Counted from the first letter of the stretch, positions 34,225 to 43,216 are shown. The stretch: 64,000 nt of DNA from Desnuesiella massiliensis (GCF_001403615.1 NZ_LN879457.1:124001-188000), one strand, 5' to 3'. Notes: generated by a model from the sequence alone, not told the origin. A program made the numbers and translations.

Positions 34225-35853
34225 TTAGGCAGTGCTTTTTAACAAAAAAAGGTGTGTTCCAGTTCTGTTTGACTGAATTTTGTTATGTAGTTTGTTTATG
34301 TTATGTGCCATAGCCAAAAGGATACTTTCGGACAAAACATTCTGCTTTCCTTTGCACAGAAATCTTCGAAATCCCATATCTTGCTTAATCTCTCCAAAAG
34401 AACCTTCAGCTTGTATGCTTCGATTCATTCTGAGTTCACAACCTTCTTTGCTTACAATTCTTTCGAGATCCTTTTTCCTCAGCATGTTAAATAACTTTGA
34501 TGTTTCAAGATTTTTTAATCTTTCTTCTAATGGAGTTTTGCAGTTGTTTCCTTTTATACATCTACTTTTGTGTGAACAGTTACTGCAATCCTCGCAGATA
34601 TATATGGTTTTCTCACTTTGATATCCAGTTTTACTTTTTCTTTTTATCGTTTTGCTAACTGTTAACTTTTTATTATTTTCACAAGTATAGTAATCACCAG
34701 CTTCATTGTATTCCATGTTTTCTATTCGACTGATGTCATTCTTGTATTTTCTTGTTTTAGATATTTCATAGTTTGATGGTTTGATAAATGCCAGTTGTCC
34801 ATTTTCTTCAAGATACACATAATTCTCTTCGCTTTCATATCCAGCATCTGCAACCACTTTTTTATATCTAAATGTTAGGAACGCCTCCATACTTTTGAGA
34901 AATGGAATTATGGTGTTGGTATCTGTGGGCTGGTCGCCCACGGTAAGCCACACTATATATTCAGAGTCCACACCATGCTGCACATTATAGCCTGCTTTTA
35001 GTTGACCATTTCCCATAGCATCTTCCTTCATTCTCATAAAGGTTGCATCATTATCTGTTTTTGAATAGCTGTTACGATCACCACAAATATATATTTTCTG
35101 GGTGTATTCTTTTAATTTATCAAGGTATTCCTCAAGTTTTTCAATGGATCGCTGCAATGAAGTTTTTCTTTTTCCACATCCATGTACAAACTCTATCTTT
35201 TCTTTATGTTTCAGAGTATAAAGTTTTTTTCGCAGCTTTTTTACGTGTTTCATTTTTACTTTATTCTGATAAACAAGCTTGATGCCGTATAATTCCTCGC
35301 ATTCAGCCACTAAATCTGCTAATTTAATTAGTAGCTTTTCTAAGTTTTTTGTAACAGCTTTTTTCCAAACAAAAGTATATTTGTTTGCACAAGCCTCAAT
35401 TTTTGTGCCATCAATGAAAACAGCATCTCCAGATATCTCTCCTATGTTAAGAAGAAACTTTGTCATTTCAGCTAGAATTCTTTCAGCACAGGGTGCAAAG
35501 TGCAAGCTTCTAAATCTTGCAAAAGTTGAATGATCAGGTTTTGGTGAATTTTCAAGAAGGTACATGAAGTTAATATCACGATGACATGCTGTTTCCATGG
35601 CACGAGATGAATAACTATGATTCATGTAAGAATAGAGTACAATCTTCAGCATCTGACGTGGTGTTGCTTGATTTTCCCTAACTCGGGAATAAGTCGAATA
35701 TAAATCTTCTAAATCCATCTCCTCTACAAATTGACTTAGCAAACGCACTGAATCATTTTCTGGGATCATACAATCGATATTTATTGGAAGTTTTAATTGA
35801 AAATATCTTTGATTAAGTGTATAATTTTTTTGTAAAATGTTATGTTTTAGCAT
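34225..35853 (-). CDS. IS1182-family transposase
   Basis: 542 residues on the minus strand, the full family length. DUF772-type N-terminal region (DLYSTYSRVRENQATPRQML) and a DDE domain with DAVFIDGTKIEACANKYTF, VVADAGYESEENYVY and SFGEIKQDMGFRRFL containing the catalytic acids. A Cys cluster (CEDCSNCSHKSRC) precedes the last acid, as in IS1182 proteins. Apparently intact. Confidence 0.93.
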   Translation of the reverse strand: MLKHNILQKNYTLNQRYFQLKLPINIDCMIPENDSVRLLSQFVEEMDLEDLYSTYSRVRENQATPRQMLKIVLYSYMNHSYSSRAMETACHRDINFMYLLENSPKPDHSTFARFRSLHFAPCAERILAEMTKFLLNIGEISGDAVFIDGTKIEACANKYTFVWKKAVTKNLEKLLIKLADLVAECEELYGIKLVYQNKVKMKHVKKLRKKLYTLKHKEKIEFVHGCGKRKTSLQRSIEKLEEYLDKLKEYTQKIYICGDRNSYSKTDNDATFMRMKEDAMGNGQLKAGYNVQHGVDSEYIVWLTVGDQPTDTNTIIPFLKSMEAFLTFRYKKVVADAGYESEENYVYLEENGQLAFIKPSNYEISKTRKYKNDISRIENMEYNEAGDYYTCENNKKLTVSKTIKRKSKTGYQSEKTIYICEDCSNCSHKSRCIKGNNCKTPLEERLKNLETSKLFNMLRKKDLERIVSKEGCELRMNRSIQAEGSFGEIKQDMGFRRFLCKGKQNVLSESILLAMAHNINKLHNKIQSNRTGTHLFLLKSTA

Positions 35854-35963
35854 ACTAATATTTTACCATAAATCCCTTACTTCTCGAAGTTCGGGATTTA
35901 TTTTTTTGCACAAAAAAGGAGCTACGCACTAATCACTTAGTGCGACAGCCCCCTTTAAAATGC

Positions 35964-36019
35964 TTGACAGATATATTGCTTTAGTGTACTATGTAATTAG
36001 TACACTAAAGCAATATATC
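35964..36019 (+). promoter_or_regulatory. Promoter with 22-bp perfect palindromic operator (GntR operon)
   Basis: TTGACA at 35964-35969 and TACTAT at 35987-35992 (17-bp spacing) form the promoter. The arm 35970-35991 is the exact inverse of 35998-36019, with a 6-bp centre (TGTAAT), so operator and promoter coincide. The inner half-sites TAGTACACTA fit YtrA-type GntR operators. IS1182 ends 10 bp upstream. Confidence 0.85.
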
Positions 36020-36046
36020 AATTTAACCTAAAAAGGAGGTAAAAGC

Positions 36047-36427
36047 TTGAATATTGAATTTAATGATAAAACTCCAATATACATTCAGATAATGGATTTA
36101 ATAAAGTCAGATATAGTAAGCGGCAAAATAAAAATAGGAGATAAGCTTCCTTCCGTAAGAGAGCTGGCAACTATGTTAAAGGTTAATCCAAATACTCTCC
36201 AAAGGACTTATCAGGAGCTTGAAAGGGAAGGTATAGTTTATACTCAGAGGGGTATGGGAACATTTGTAAAGGAGGAAAAGGGTATTATGGCAAACTTAAA
36301 AAAAGAAATGGCAAAGCAAATAATAGAAGAGTTTATGTATAAAATGAAAAATCTTGGATTTAACTCTAAGGAAATAGCAAATGTAATTTCAGAAGAAGCT
36401 TTAAAGGAGGAAAGTATAAATGGATAG
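36047..36427 (+). CDS. GntR-family regulator, YtrA subfamily
   Basis: 126 residues from TTG 36047, with AAAGGAGG at 8 bp. Winged helix KTPIYIQIMDLIKSDIVSGK, KLPSVRELATMLKVNPNTLQ and VYTQRGMGTFVKEE, followed by a short helical tail of about 45 residues, the YtrA type without a large effector domain. It overlaps the ABC ATPase gene and presumably represses the operon through 35970-36019. Confidence 0.92.
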   Translation: MNIEFNDKTPIYIQIMDLIKSDIVSGKIKIGDKLPSVRELATMLKVNPNTLQRTYQELEREGIVYTQRGMGTFVKEEKGIMANLKKEMAKQIIEEFMYKMKNLGFNSKEIANVISEEALKEESING

Positions 36428-37115
36428 CATATTAAAAACCTCAAACTTGACTAAAACTTACTTTACAAAAACAGCATTAAAGAATGCTAGTATACAAATT
36501 GAAAAAGGAAAAATACTAGGTCTTCTTGGGCCAAACGGAAGCGGGAAAACTACTTTAATAAAGATAGCTGCAGGGATATTAAGGCAAAGCTCAGGAGAAA
36601 TATTGATAGATGGTCATGAGCCAGGAGTAAGCACAAAGGCTATTGTTTCATATCTACCAGATAAAGAGTATATACCAAAATGGATGAAAATAAGGGATGC
36701 TATAAATTATTTTGAAGATTTTTATAAGGATTTTCAAAGAGATAAAGCTATGGAGCTTTTAGATTTCATGAAGCTTGATGAAATGAGTAAAGTGACAAGT
36801 CTTTCAAAGGGGATGCTGGAAAAACTTTATCTAACCCTTACACTTTCAAGAAAAGCTAAACTTTATATACTTGATGAACCGCTGGCAGGGGTTGATCCTA
36901 CAGCTAGAGAAAAGATACTAGATGCCATAATAAATAATTTTAATGAAGATAGCGCCATGCTTATAACTACTCATCTTGTAAATGATATTGAAAGAATATT
37001 TGATGATGTAGCTTTTATATCTAATGGAGAAGTAGTTCTTCAAGGCAATGCAGAAGAATTAAGAGCTCAAAGAGGAAAATCCATTGATGAATTGTTTAGG
37101 GAGGTGTTTCAATAA
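36420..37115 (+). CDS. ABC transporter ATP-binding protein (GntR-linked)
   Basis: 231 residues. Walker A GLLGPNGSGKTTLIKIA, a degenerate signature (TSLSKGMLEKLYLTLTLS), Walker B LYILDEPLAGVDP and H-loop LITTHLVNDIE. The LSKGM variant of LSGGQ is normal in YtrB/EcsA-type exporters. AAAGGAGG precedes the ATG. Overlaps the regulator by 8 bp and the permease by 1 bp. Confidence 0.92.
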   Translation: MDSILKTSNLTKTYFTKTALKNASIQIEKGKILGLLGPNGSGKTTLIKIAAGILRQSSGEILIDGHEPGVSTKAIVSYLPDKEYIPKWMKIRDAINYFEDFYKDFQRDKAMELLDFMKLDEMSKVTSLSKGMLEKLYLTLTLSRKAKLYILDEPLAGVDPTAREKILDAIINNFNEDSAMLITTHLVNDIERIFDDVAFISNGEVVLQGNAEELRAQRGKSIDELFREVFQ

Positions 37116-37885
37116 TGTTTAAGCTTGTTAAATACGAATTAAAAGGCAATTATAAGTTTGTACTTGGAAATATATTAATGGTTATTCTATTAAATCTTCT
37201 TCTTATGACTAGAAAAGGTATTTGGGGTACTGAGATAATCATAGTTTTGTCGGCCATTATATTCATAACATCTGCGGTGATAATATTTCTAGAAGGAATT
37301 AAATTAATGAGTAGATATATGAAGAGCGATGAAGGCTATTTACTCTTAACCCTTCCACAAAAGGGACATTCTATTTTAACTTCAAGGTTAATAACAGCTT
37401 TAATAGAAATAGCTTTTGTATCCTCAATAGGTTTTGCATTTTTATGGATGAATATATCTAGTATAGATTTTATTAGAGAAAATTTCATGAGAGGTATGGA
37501 TGCTAAAGTAATTTTAAATGGACTTGTAGGCAGTGCTGCCAATATTATTTTAATGCTTACCTTAATATATTTTTCAGTAGTTATAAGTAAGGTTGCCTTT
37601 AAAAATAAAAAGATAGGTGGAGTTGGGGCTTTTCTAATATTTTTAGTAACATCATTTTTAATAAATTATATAGCTTATGGTGTATCTAATCTCTTTAATG
37701 TTAGTATAAATTACGGAGAATTATATGCAAATATGAAGATTAGCACTAGTTTAATTGGAGAACAAGGAGGTCTAGTGGTAACAACGGCTCAAATAAATAT
37801 CCCATCTTTGATATATAATCTAATAATATTTGCAGGGTTATTCGTTGGAACTTCATATATGCTAGAGAGAAAGGTTGATTTATAG
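37115..37885 (+). CDS. ABC transporter permease (GntR-linked)
   Basis: 256 residues with about six membrane segments (FVLGNILMVILLNLLLM; IIVLSAIIFITSAVIIFLEG; LITALIEIAFVSSIGFAFLW; AANIILMLTLIYFSVVIS; VGAFLIFLVTSFLINYIAYG; IYNLIIFAGLFVGTSYML). It is the third gene of the GntR-ABC operon; such systems often respond to cell-wall-active compounds. A REP hairpin begins 3 bp after its stop. Confidence 0.85.
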   Translation: MFKLVKYELKGNYKFVLGNILMVILLNLLLMTRKGIWGTEIIIVLSAIIFITSAVIIFLEGIKLMSRYMKSDEGYLLLTLPQKGHSILTSRLITALIEIAFVSSIGFAFLWMNISSIDFIRENFMRGMDAKVILNGLVGSAANIILMLTLIYFSVVISKVAFKNKKIGGVGAFLIFLVTSFLINYIAYGVSNLFNVSINYGELYANMKISTSLIGEQGGLVVTTAQINIPSLIYNLIIFAGLFVGTSYMLERKVDL

Positions 37886-37887
37886 AG

Positions 37888-37936
37888 GGGGACGGTTAAC
37901 AACCAAGAAAAGTTTTCTTGGTTGTTAACCGTCCCC
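37888..37936. repeat. REP pair forming a 22-bp hairpin between convergent genes
   Basis: GGGGACGGTTAACAACCAAG and its inverse CTTGGTTGTTAACCGTCCCC are separated by a few bases and pair perfectly over 22 bp. It lies between the stops of two convergent genes and could act as a bidirectional terminator. The right arm contains the stop codon of the minus-strand gene. Confidence 0.9.
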
Positions 37937-38413
37937 AAGTCCCATTCTCCCATCTCTCAACAGCCAGTTGGCATCTCTGCTATTTGATATCCAAAGCTTA
38001 TTACCTTTTACAAATTCTAGGCTCTCTCCTACATTTATGATTTTTCCATTGACCTGAACTTCAAGGGTAGCTCCATAAAGTGGTTCTCCTGCGCCATATC
38101 TACTCACAGTAACCTTTGCTTTTAAAATCCTATAGTTTTGTTCCATTTCTAATTTTTTTAGTCTGTCTACATATATTCTTTGCCCCTCTTCAGAAGTGTA
38201 ATTTTTACTTTTTTCTTTAGGATTAGTGTCCCATAGAAAAACATGATTATAAGCTTTTTCATAATCCTTAGCTATTAAAGCTTTATAGTAATTTTCAGCA
38301 TTTTTAGCTCTAATAATTACGTTAAGCTCCATCAATGCTCTTACTATAAATAGCAAGAAAACTGGTATTAATAGTATAAGTATAGCTTTAGTATTAGTAG
38401 TTTCCTTTTTCAT
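37925..38413 (-). CDS. Membrane-anchored hypothetical protein
   Basis: 162 residues. A single N-terminal membrane anchor (AILILLIPVFLLFIVRALMEL) precedes a domain with YYKALIAKDYEKAYNHVFLW and an immunoglobulin-like or DUF4878-like pattern (ATLEVQVNGKIINVGESLEF). Its last codons GLGDG and TAA lie inside the REP hairpin, so the REP supplies the C-terminus. No family recognised with certainty. Confidence 0.6.
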   Translation of the reverse strand: MKKETTNTKAILILLIPVFLLFIVRALMELNVIIRAKNAENYYKALIAKDYEKAYNHVFLWDTNPKEKSKNYTSEEGQRIYVDRLKKLEMEQNYRILKAKVTVSRYGAGEPLYGATLEVQVNGKIINVGESLEFVKGNKLWISNSRDANWLLRDGRMGLGDG

Positions 38414-38708
38414 ATTAGTCTCACCTTCACTCCTTTTTAAGTTTGGGGTGGTTAACTATAAACATATTATATAGATATTCAACACATTTCTTCACTAGAT
38501 ATAAAATCAAACATAATTAAATAAATATATTTAGGTATATAATACCATATAACAAATGTTATTCGAATTATAACTATACTTTCATTAAAAAGTTAATTAC
38601 TTAAAAGGTCTTTTTTGAGACTTTTTTTGAGACATAGATGCCCACTAACTTTTATTAATAACTTAGCAACAATTATTTGGTAAAATGAAAAGAGGGGGGG
38701 GAAGGTTA

Positions 38709-39383
38709 ATGAACAAAAGGATTTTAATAATAGAGGACGAGCCAGATATAGCTAGAATATTGAAATATGCTTTTGCTAAAGAGAATTTTTTAGTAAGGTG
38801 CGAAGAGTGTGGTATGAGTGGAATTGAAGCTGTAAAGAATTTTATGCCAGATGTAGTATTATTAGATGTAATGTTACCGGACATCAGTGGATTTGAAGTT
38901 TGTAAGAATCTAATGAAATATAAGATTCCTATACTCATGCTAACGGCGAGAAATGATATTGTAGATAAGATTTTAGGGTTAGAACTAGGTGCTGATGACT
39001 ATATAACTAAGCCCTTTGATATAAGAGAAGTTATAACTAGAGTAAATGTAGCTCTCAGAAGAATAGAGAGGATAATAAATAAGGAAGAAGAAAGTGAAAA
39101 AATTATAATAGGAGACATAATTATCATTAAGAAAAGCAGGGAAGTGTATAAAAATAACGAGCTTATAAAACTCAAGCCTAAGGAATATGATTTGCTATTA
39201 TATATGTCAGAAAATAAGAATAGGGTGCTATCTAGGGATCAGATATTAATCAAGGTGTGGAATTATGATTTTGAAGGAGACTGGAGAACTATTGATGTGC
39301 ATATAAGAAGACTCAGGCAGAAGCTTCATTGCGAAGAGCTTATAGAAACAGTATTTGGAATAGGTTATATATTAAAAGGATAA
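38709..39383 (+). CDS. OmpR/PhoB-family response regulator
   Basis: 224 residues from ATG 38709, after a run of eight G and AAGG; ATG 38685 in frame would overlap it. Receiver domain with D53 (PDVVLLDVMLPD), T79 and K101 (DYITKPFD); C-terminal winged helix with KLKPKEYDLLLYMSENKNRV and WRTIDVHIRRLRQKLH. It is 1 bp before its kinase. AT-rich upstream sequence (38420-38700) has no obvious operator. Confidence 0.93.
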   Translation: MNKRILIIEDEPDIARILKYAFAKENFLVRCEECGMSGIEAVKNFMPDVVLLDVMLPDISGFEVCKNLMKYKIPILMLTARNDIVDKILGLELGADDYITKPFDIREVITRVNVALRRIERIINKEEESEKIIIGDIIIIKKSREVYKNNELIKLKPKEYDLLLYMSENKNRVLSRDQILIKVWNYDFEGDWRTIDVHIRRLRQKLHCEELIETVFGIGYILKG

Positions 39384-39384
39384 T

Positions 39385-40842
39385 ATGAAAATAAAATATA
39401 AGTTTGCCATAGGTTTTTTTAGTATATTTATACTTTCAGTCATTGCCTTCAATATCATTATAGATAGAGTATTCCAAAGTCATATAAATGGCATTATTAA
39501 AGAAGATATGACACAGATTTATAAGAATTCCTATAAACATATACAATATTATTTTAATCTTAGAGGATTAAAACCAGAAGAAAATATATTGATTAACAAA
39601 AGTCCTGAAATAGCTTTAAATATAAGTGAGCAGAACAATTGCTTCGTAGCCCTATATAATGTTGATGGAATATATAAATATAGCTATCCTAATGAAATAA
39701 GTGAATTTTTAAAGAATAAAGATAAAGAGTCTACGCTTATAAATAATGCTAAAGAAAATAAATCTTCAATAAATATTTATATAGAAGAGGGTAAGGTAGT
39801 ATCTAGCTGTTCCTATGCTATTTATATAGAGGACAACCTGATAGGTATCATTAAATTTGCTAAGGACTACACAGATATCTATAGCAAGATTAAAGGGTTT
39901 GTTGATATTCTTTCTATGATATCTTTTATATCCTTTTTACTGATATTAATCCTTTCCTATGCCATTTCTAATAATTTAGTGTTGCCACTACCTAGGCTTA
40001 AGGAAGCCTTTAGGCAAGTAGCCATGGGTAACTATGATGTGAAAGTAGATATAAGAGGTTCAGATGAGCTAAGTGATCTTAGCAAAAGCTTCATAGCCAT
40101 GAAAAATAGAATTAAAGAACAAATGGACATTATTAATGAAGAAAAGGAAAAAGTGCTGATGCTAGAAAAGACTAGGACAGAGTTTTTTAACAATGTTACT
40201 CACGAGTTAAAAACACCACTCACTACAATATCAGGCTATGCGCAGATTATCGGAGAAGAAGACTTTAATGACAAAATTTTTCAAACTATGGCTTTAGACA
40301 GAATAAAGGCAGAAAGTCAAAGAATGCACGATATGGTGGTTTCACTTATAGAGATATCTAAATATAATACTGAGGTTGAAGATAGAGATTTTAGTGAAAT
40401 AAATATAAAAGAATTGCTTGATAATATACTAAAGGATTTGTCCATAAGGGCCAGTAAATATAATTTAACAATTCAATGCAAAATACAACCTGTTCAGTTT
40501 AAAGCTAGGGGGGGACGGTTAACAACTATTTTCACAAATATTATAGATAATGCTATAAAATATTCTTCAGCTAGTAGTGAAATCAGAATAAAAGCTTATG
40601 AGAAAAATAATATATTTATATTTGAAGTAGAAAATTACTGTGAATATATATCTGAGGATAAGTTATCAAAGTTTTTTGAGCCTTTTTATAGAGCGGATCT
40701 AGTAAAATCAAGAGAACTAGGCAGCAACGGGCTAGGTTTATTTATATGTAAATCCATTATTGAGGAGCTTAAAGGAGCTATTGATATAAAATATAAGGAT
40801 AATAAATTTAAGGTTATAATTAAATTATCCACAGATAATTAA
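39385..40842 (+). CDS. Sensor histidine kinase with a REP sequence in the ATPase domain
   Basis: 485 residues. Membrane segments at about 7-27 and 170-193 flank a sensor domain of about 140 residues. HAMP from about 195, HisKA with H273 in VTHELKTPLTTISGYAQI, and HATPase_c with N-box FTNIIDNAIKYSS and G-box GSNGLGLFICKSIIEEL. Codons 376-381 are read from a full REP (40511-40526), giving G-G-R-L-T-T where the family has D-x-x-R-L-x-x-I. The frame stays open, so the kinase may still work. A secreted partner protein follows. Confidence 0.92.
   Translation: MKIKYKFAIGFFSIFILSVIAFNIIIDRVFQSHINGIIKEDMTQIYKNSYKHIQYYFNLRGLKPEENILINKSPEIALNISEQNNCFVALYNVDGIYKYSYPNEISEFLKNKDKESTLINNAKENKSSINIYIEEGKVVSSCSYAIYIEDNLIGIIKFAKDYTDIYSKIKGFVDILSMISFISFLLILILSYAISNNLVLPLPRLKEAFRQVAMGNYDVKVDIRGSDELSDLSKSFIAMKNRIKEQMDIINEEKEKVLMLEKTRTEFFNNVTHELKTPLTTISGYAQIIGEEDFNDKIFQTMALDRIKAESQRMHDMVVSLIEISKYNTEVEDRDFSEINIKELLDNILKDLSIRASKYNLTIQCKIQPVQFKARGGRLTTIFTNIIDNAIKYSSASSEIRIKAYEKNNIFIFEVENYCEYISEDKLSKFFEPFYRADLVKSRELGSNGLGLFICKSIIEELKGAIDIKYKDNKFKVIIKLSTDN
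40511..40526 (+). repeat. REP element inside the histidine kinase gene
   Basis: GGGGACGGTTAACAAC in full, read as part of RGGRLTTIF immediately before the N-box. It is the only REP copy found inside a domain-coding sequence. Confidence 0.88.
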
Positions 40843-40936
40843 TAAATTTGATAACTTTAGCAACAAATTGTTAATAACTTTTCATAAGTTGTTAAATCTT
40901 ATCCTTCAAAATAATAATTGAAGGGAGGTAGTAAAA

Positions 40937-42082
40937 ATGAAAAATAAGAAATTAGTTATGGTCATGTGGGTGTCAGTAAGCTTTATTCTAATTTTTATTG
41001 CTATGGCTTACATGAATAACAAGAAGGGCAATAAATTTATCAATGAGGTTATATCAGGGGATGTTAGAAAAGATTCTATGCAGGAGAAAAAACTGATAGT
41101 AAAGGAAGTTAGAGATGTTAACTTACCTTTAGAGTGGGGAGAAATATTGAGTTTCTATAACATTAATGATGATCATATTTCATTATACGTAGTAGACAGA
41201 AAGCCCTACGGTGAAAGTCTATATAAGGCAGATGTATATGATGTAGTAATGAAAGGAAATAAAATTTCAAGAACCCCGATATTAAATTCTGTAGAAATAA
41301 TATATGCAGATATAAGCGGCAGGTTAATATATAAAAAAGGCTCTAATTTATATCTATATGAGAATAAACAAGAAAAACCCATTAAAATGTTAAAGGAATT
41401 AAGTGAAATTTTAGATGAAGGCCATTTAGGTATAGTATATTTCAATGATAGACTTTATTGGGGAGATGCCAAATTTATGAGAGTTGACAAGGTTTATAGT
41501 TATGATATCAATGAGGATAAGCTAAATCGCATGGATATAAATGAAGATAAGATAATTGTGCAGGCGCATCCTATAGAAGAAGGGGTGGGCATATACGAGG
41601 GAAATGCAACTCTTGGTCAACAATTCCGTAGTAAAGTAGGTATAATTGATATGACAAAGGGCACTGCAGAAGAAATAATTGATGTAGGAGGCTACTTTAA
41701 GCTTGATGTGATAAATAAAGATAAAGTTATGATAGATAAAGTAGTTGAGAAAGGCACAGAAGTCGTTATTTTAGATTTAAAGAGTAAATTGCAAAAAGAA
41801 CTTATGAAGTTTGAAGAAAGAATAGACTACTATCTATGCCCTACTAAGGATAAAATTGCTTACTTTATAAAGGATAAAAATTCGGAAGATATAAATTTAT
41901 TTATTGCAAAAATAAAAGATGACACTATTGTAGAAAAGCATAATATAGGCACTTTTAAAGCTATAAGCTATCCAAGTATTATGTGGAGTGAGGATGGTAA
42001 CAGCTTTATGGTAACTTTGAGAAATGAACAAAATAAGGAGATAGAAAATAAGGTGTTCCAAGTGGGGACGGTTAACAATTAA
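40937..42082 (+). CDS. Signal-anchored protein, possible beta-propeller partner of the two-component system
   Basis: 381 residues. N-terminal anchor VMVMWVSVSFILIFIAMAY, then repeated short strands with Y-x-x-D and G-x-x-L-x-Y patterns (RLIYKKGSNLYLYENKQEKP; RLYWGDAKFMRVDKVYSYDI), suggestive of TolB/WD-like propeller blades. The last codons VGTVNN and TAA come from a REP element. AGGGAGG precedes the ATG. The location 95 bp after the kinase suggests a co-regulated sensor accessory. Function not assigned. Confidence 0.6.
   Translation: MKNKKLVMVMWVSVSFILIFIAMAYMNNKKGNKFINEVISGDVRKDSMQEKKLIVKEVRDVNLPLEWGEILSFYNINDDHISLYVVDRKPYGESLYKADVYDVVMKGNKISRTPILNSVEIIYADISGRLIYKKGSNLYLYENKQEKPIKMLKELSEILDEGHLGIVYFNDRLYWGDAKFMRVDKVYSYDINEDKLNRMDINEDKIIVQAHPIEEGVGIYEGNATLGQQFRSKVGIIDMTKGTAEEIIDVGGYFKLDVINKDKVMIDKVVEKGTEVVILDLKSKLQKELMKFEERIDYYLCPTKDKIAYFIKDKNSEDINLFIAKIKDDTIVEKHNIGTFKAISYPSIMWSEDGNSFMVTLRNEQNKEIENKVFQVGTVNN
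42064..42078 (+). repeat. REP element at gene 3' end
   Basis: GGGGACGGTTAACAA (last base differs from the core) forms the C-terminal codons of the preceding gene. Confidence 0.8.
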
Positions 42083-42101
42083 GAATACTATTTATGATGT
42101 A

Positions 42102-42172
42102 TTCTATAGAGAAAGTTTTCAAGTATTAGCTTATAGATATGCCATTTTGGAAAGGATATAGGTTAAAGTTAG
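42102..42172. repeat. Palindromic repeat family C, partial copy 2
   Basis: CTATAGAGAAAG, TTAGCTTATAGATATGCCA and TTGGAAAGGATATAGGTTAA match the 32043 and 54711 elements but are eroded. It lies between a REP and the RAYT gene. Confidence 0.45.
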
Positions 42173-42249
42173 GTGGCATTCACCATAGTTCTAATAGATT
42201 TTTAAACAATTTGTAAAATTAATTGATAATTTAGCATTAAGAGAATAAA

Positions 42250-42296
42250 CCTCAGTCTAATGGATAGAATTTAGAAAAATATATTAGACTGAGGTG
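42250..42296 (+). promoter_or_regulatory. Hairpin sequestering the ribosome site of the RAYT gene
   Basis: CCTCAGTCTAAT at 42250-42261 and ATTAGACTGAGG at 42283-42294 are exact inverse arms with a 21-base loop. The right arm contains GAGG, the only Shine-Dalgarno of ATG 42302. Folded mRNA would hide it, limiting transposase translation. Confidence 0.75.
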
Positions 42297-42301
42297 ATTT
42301 T

Positions 42302-43216
42302 ATGCCAAGATTAGCGCGACAAAAAATATCGCATGGTATATTTCATATAATGGGTAGAAGTATAAGTGAAATCGACCTTTTCAAAGAGCATGAAGATAAA
42401 TTAAAATATTTTTCGTTGATTAAAAAATATCAGGGGATATACATATTTAAGATTTACGCATATTGCCTTATGAAGAATCATTTTCATATCATGATTGATG
42501 CTAATGGGGCAGATATATCCAAAATAATGCATAGCATAAACTTTTCCTATGCTCAGTATTTTAATAGGAAATATAATAGACATGGGCACCTCTTTCAAGA
42601 TAGATTCAAAAGTAAGCTGGTCACAAATCAAAAATATCTTTTGGCCTTATCCGCATATATACATAATAATCCAGCAGAAATTGTGGGATATGAGAATTGC
42701 CCTGAAAAATATGAGTATTCAAGCCTTGCTGTATACCTTGGCTTGCATAAAGATCCCCATGAGCTAATAGAAGATGAATTTGTAATGAGTCTCCTTGGGA
42801 GAAATAAGAAGGAGGCTAGGATAAGATATCTGAAGCTCGTATATAAATCTGATGACAATAATTTAAAAGAAGAAATTGAATTTCAAAATGAAAGAACGGA
42901 ATATAGAAGTGGAAGAACTATAATTAAAAGAGATTTTAAAGCTGAGGATATAGTAAAATTTGTAGTATCAAAGATGAAGGTAGATGAATTAAGTCTTTCC
43001 ATAAAGCATTTAAGACCTACAATTGAAGCAAAAGCTTTGATCGTGGTTTTAATGAGAGGCTTATGTAATTTGAAATGTAGCGATATATGCAGATATATAG
43101 GGGACATAACTAATTCAAGGATATCAAAACTTAGTTCTATAGGGGTAAATATGGTAAATGGTAATGGGAAATATGAAAAAATAGTCGAAGAGTTTATGAT
43201 GAAATTTGCATCTTGA
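42302..43216 (+). CDS. REP-associated tyrosine transposase (RAYT, Y1 HUH)
   Basis: 304 residues. PRLARQKISHGIFHIMGRS is the family start; the HUH motif is HFH at 60-62 (CLMKNHFHIMIDA); NRHGHLFQDRFKSK and AYIHNNPAEIVGY follow, with Y119 the probable catalytic tyrosine. Residues 200-304 form a helical C-terminal extension (ICRYIGDITNSRISKLSSIG) similar to DnaA/HTH-like tails of RAYTs. Unlike IS transposases it has no element ends around it but lies among 17 REP copies, its likely substrates. Confidence 0.9.
   Translation: MPRLARQKISHGIFHIMGRSISEIDLFKEHEDKLKYFSLIKKYQGIYIFKIYAYCLMKNHFHIMIDANGADISKIMHSINFSYAQYFNRKYNRHGHLFQDRFKSKLVTNQKYLLALSAYIHNNPAEIVGYENCPEKYEYSSLAVYLGLHKDPHELIEDEFVMSLLGRNKKEARIRYLKLVYKSDDNNLKEEIEFQNERTEYRSGRTIIKRDFKAEDIVKFVVSKMKVDELSLSIKHLRPTIEAKALIVVLMRGLCNLKCSDICRYIGDITNSRISKLSSIGVNMVNGNGKYEKIVEEFMMKFAS

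Larger units (their letters stand above)
33312..35953 (-). mobile_element. IS1182-family insertion sequence (carrying a nested IS200)
   Basis: Terminal inverted repeats GGGGGCTGTCGCA (33312-33324) and TGCGACAGCCCCC (35941-35953) bound a 542-residue transposase on the minus strand. Each end also contains a subterminal hairpin (TTAGCGGTTAAAAACCGCTAA on the left). The left part is split by an IS200-type element. Flanks share TTTAAAAT but offset by 2 bp on the left, so the target duplication is unclear. The right end is 10 bp from the -35 box of the GntR operon. Confidence 0.85.

Noticed and set aside
38690..38712. REP-like GGGGGAAGGTTAATGAAC at the response regulator start
   Set aside because: Only partly similar to the core and works as a ribosome site plus start codon; chance is sufficient.
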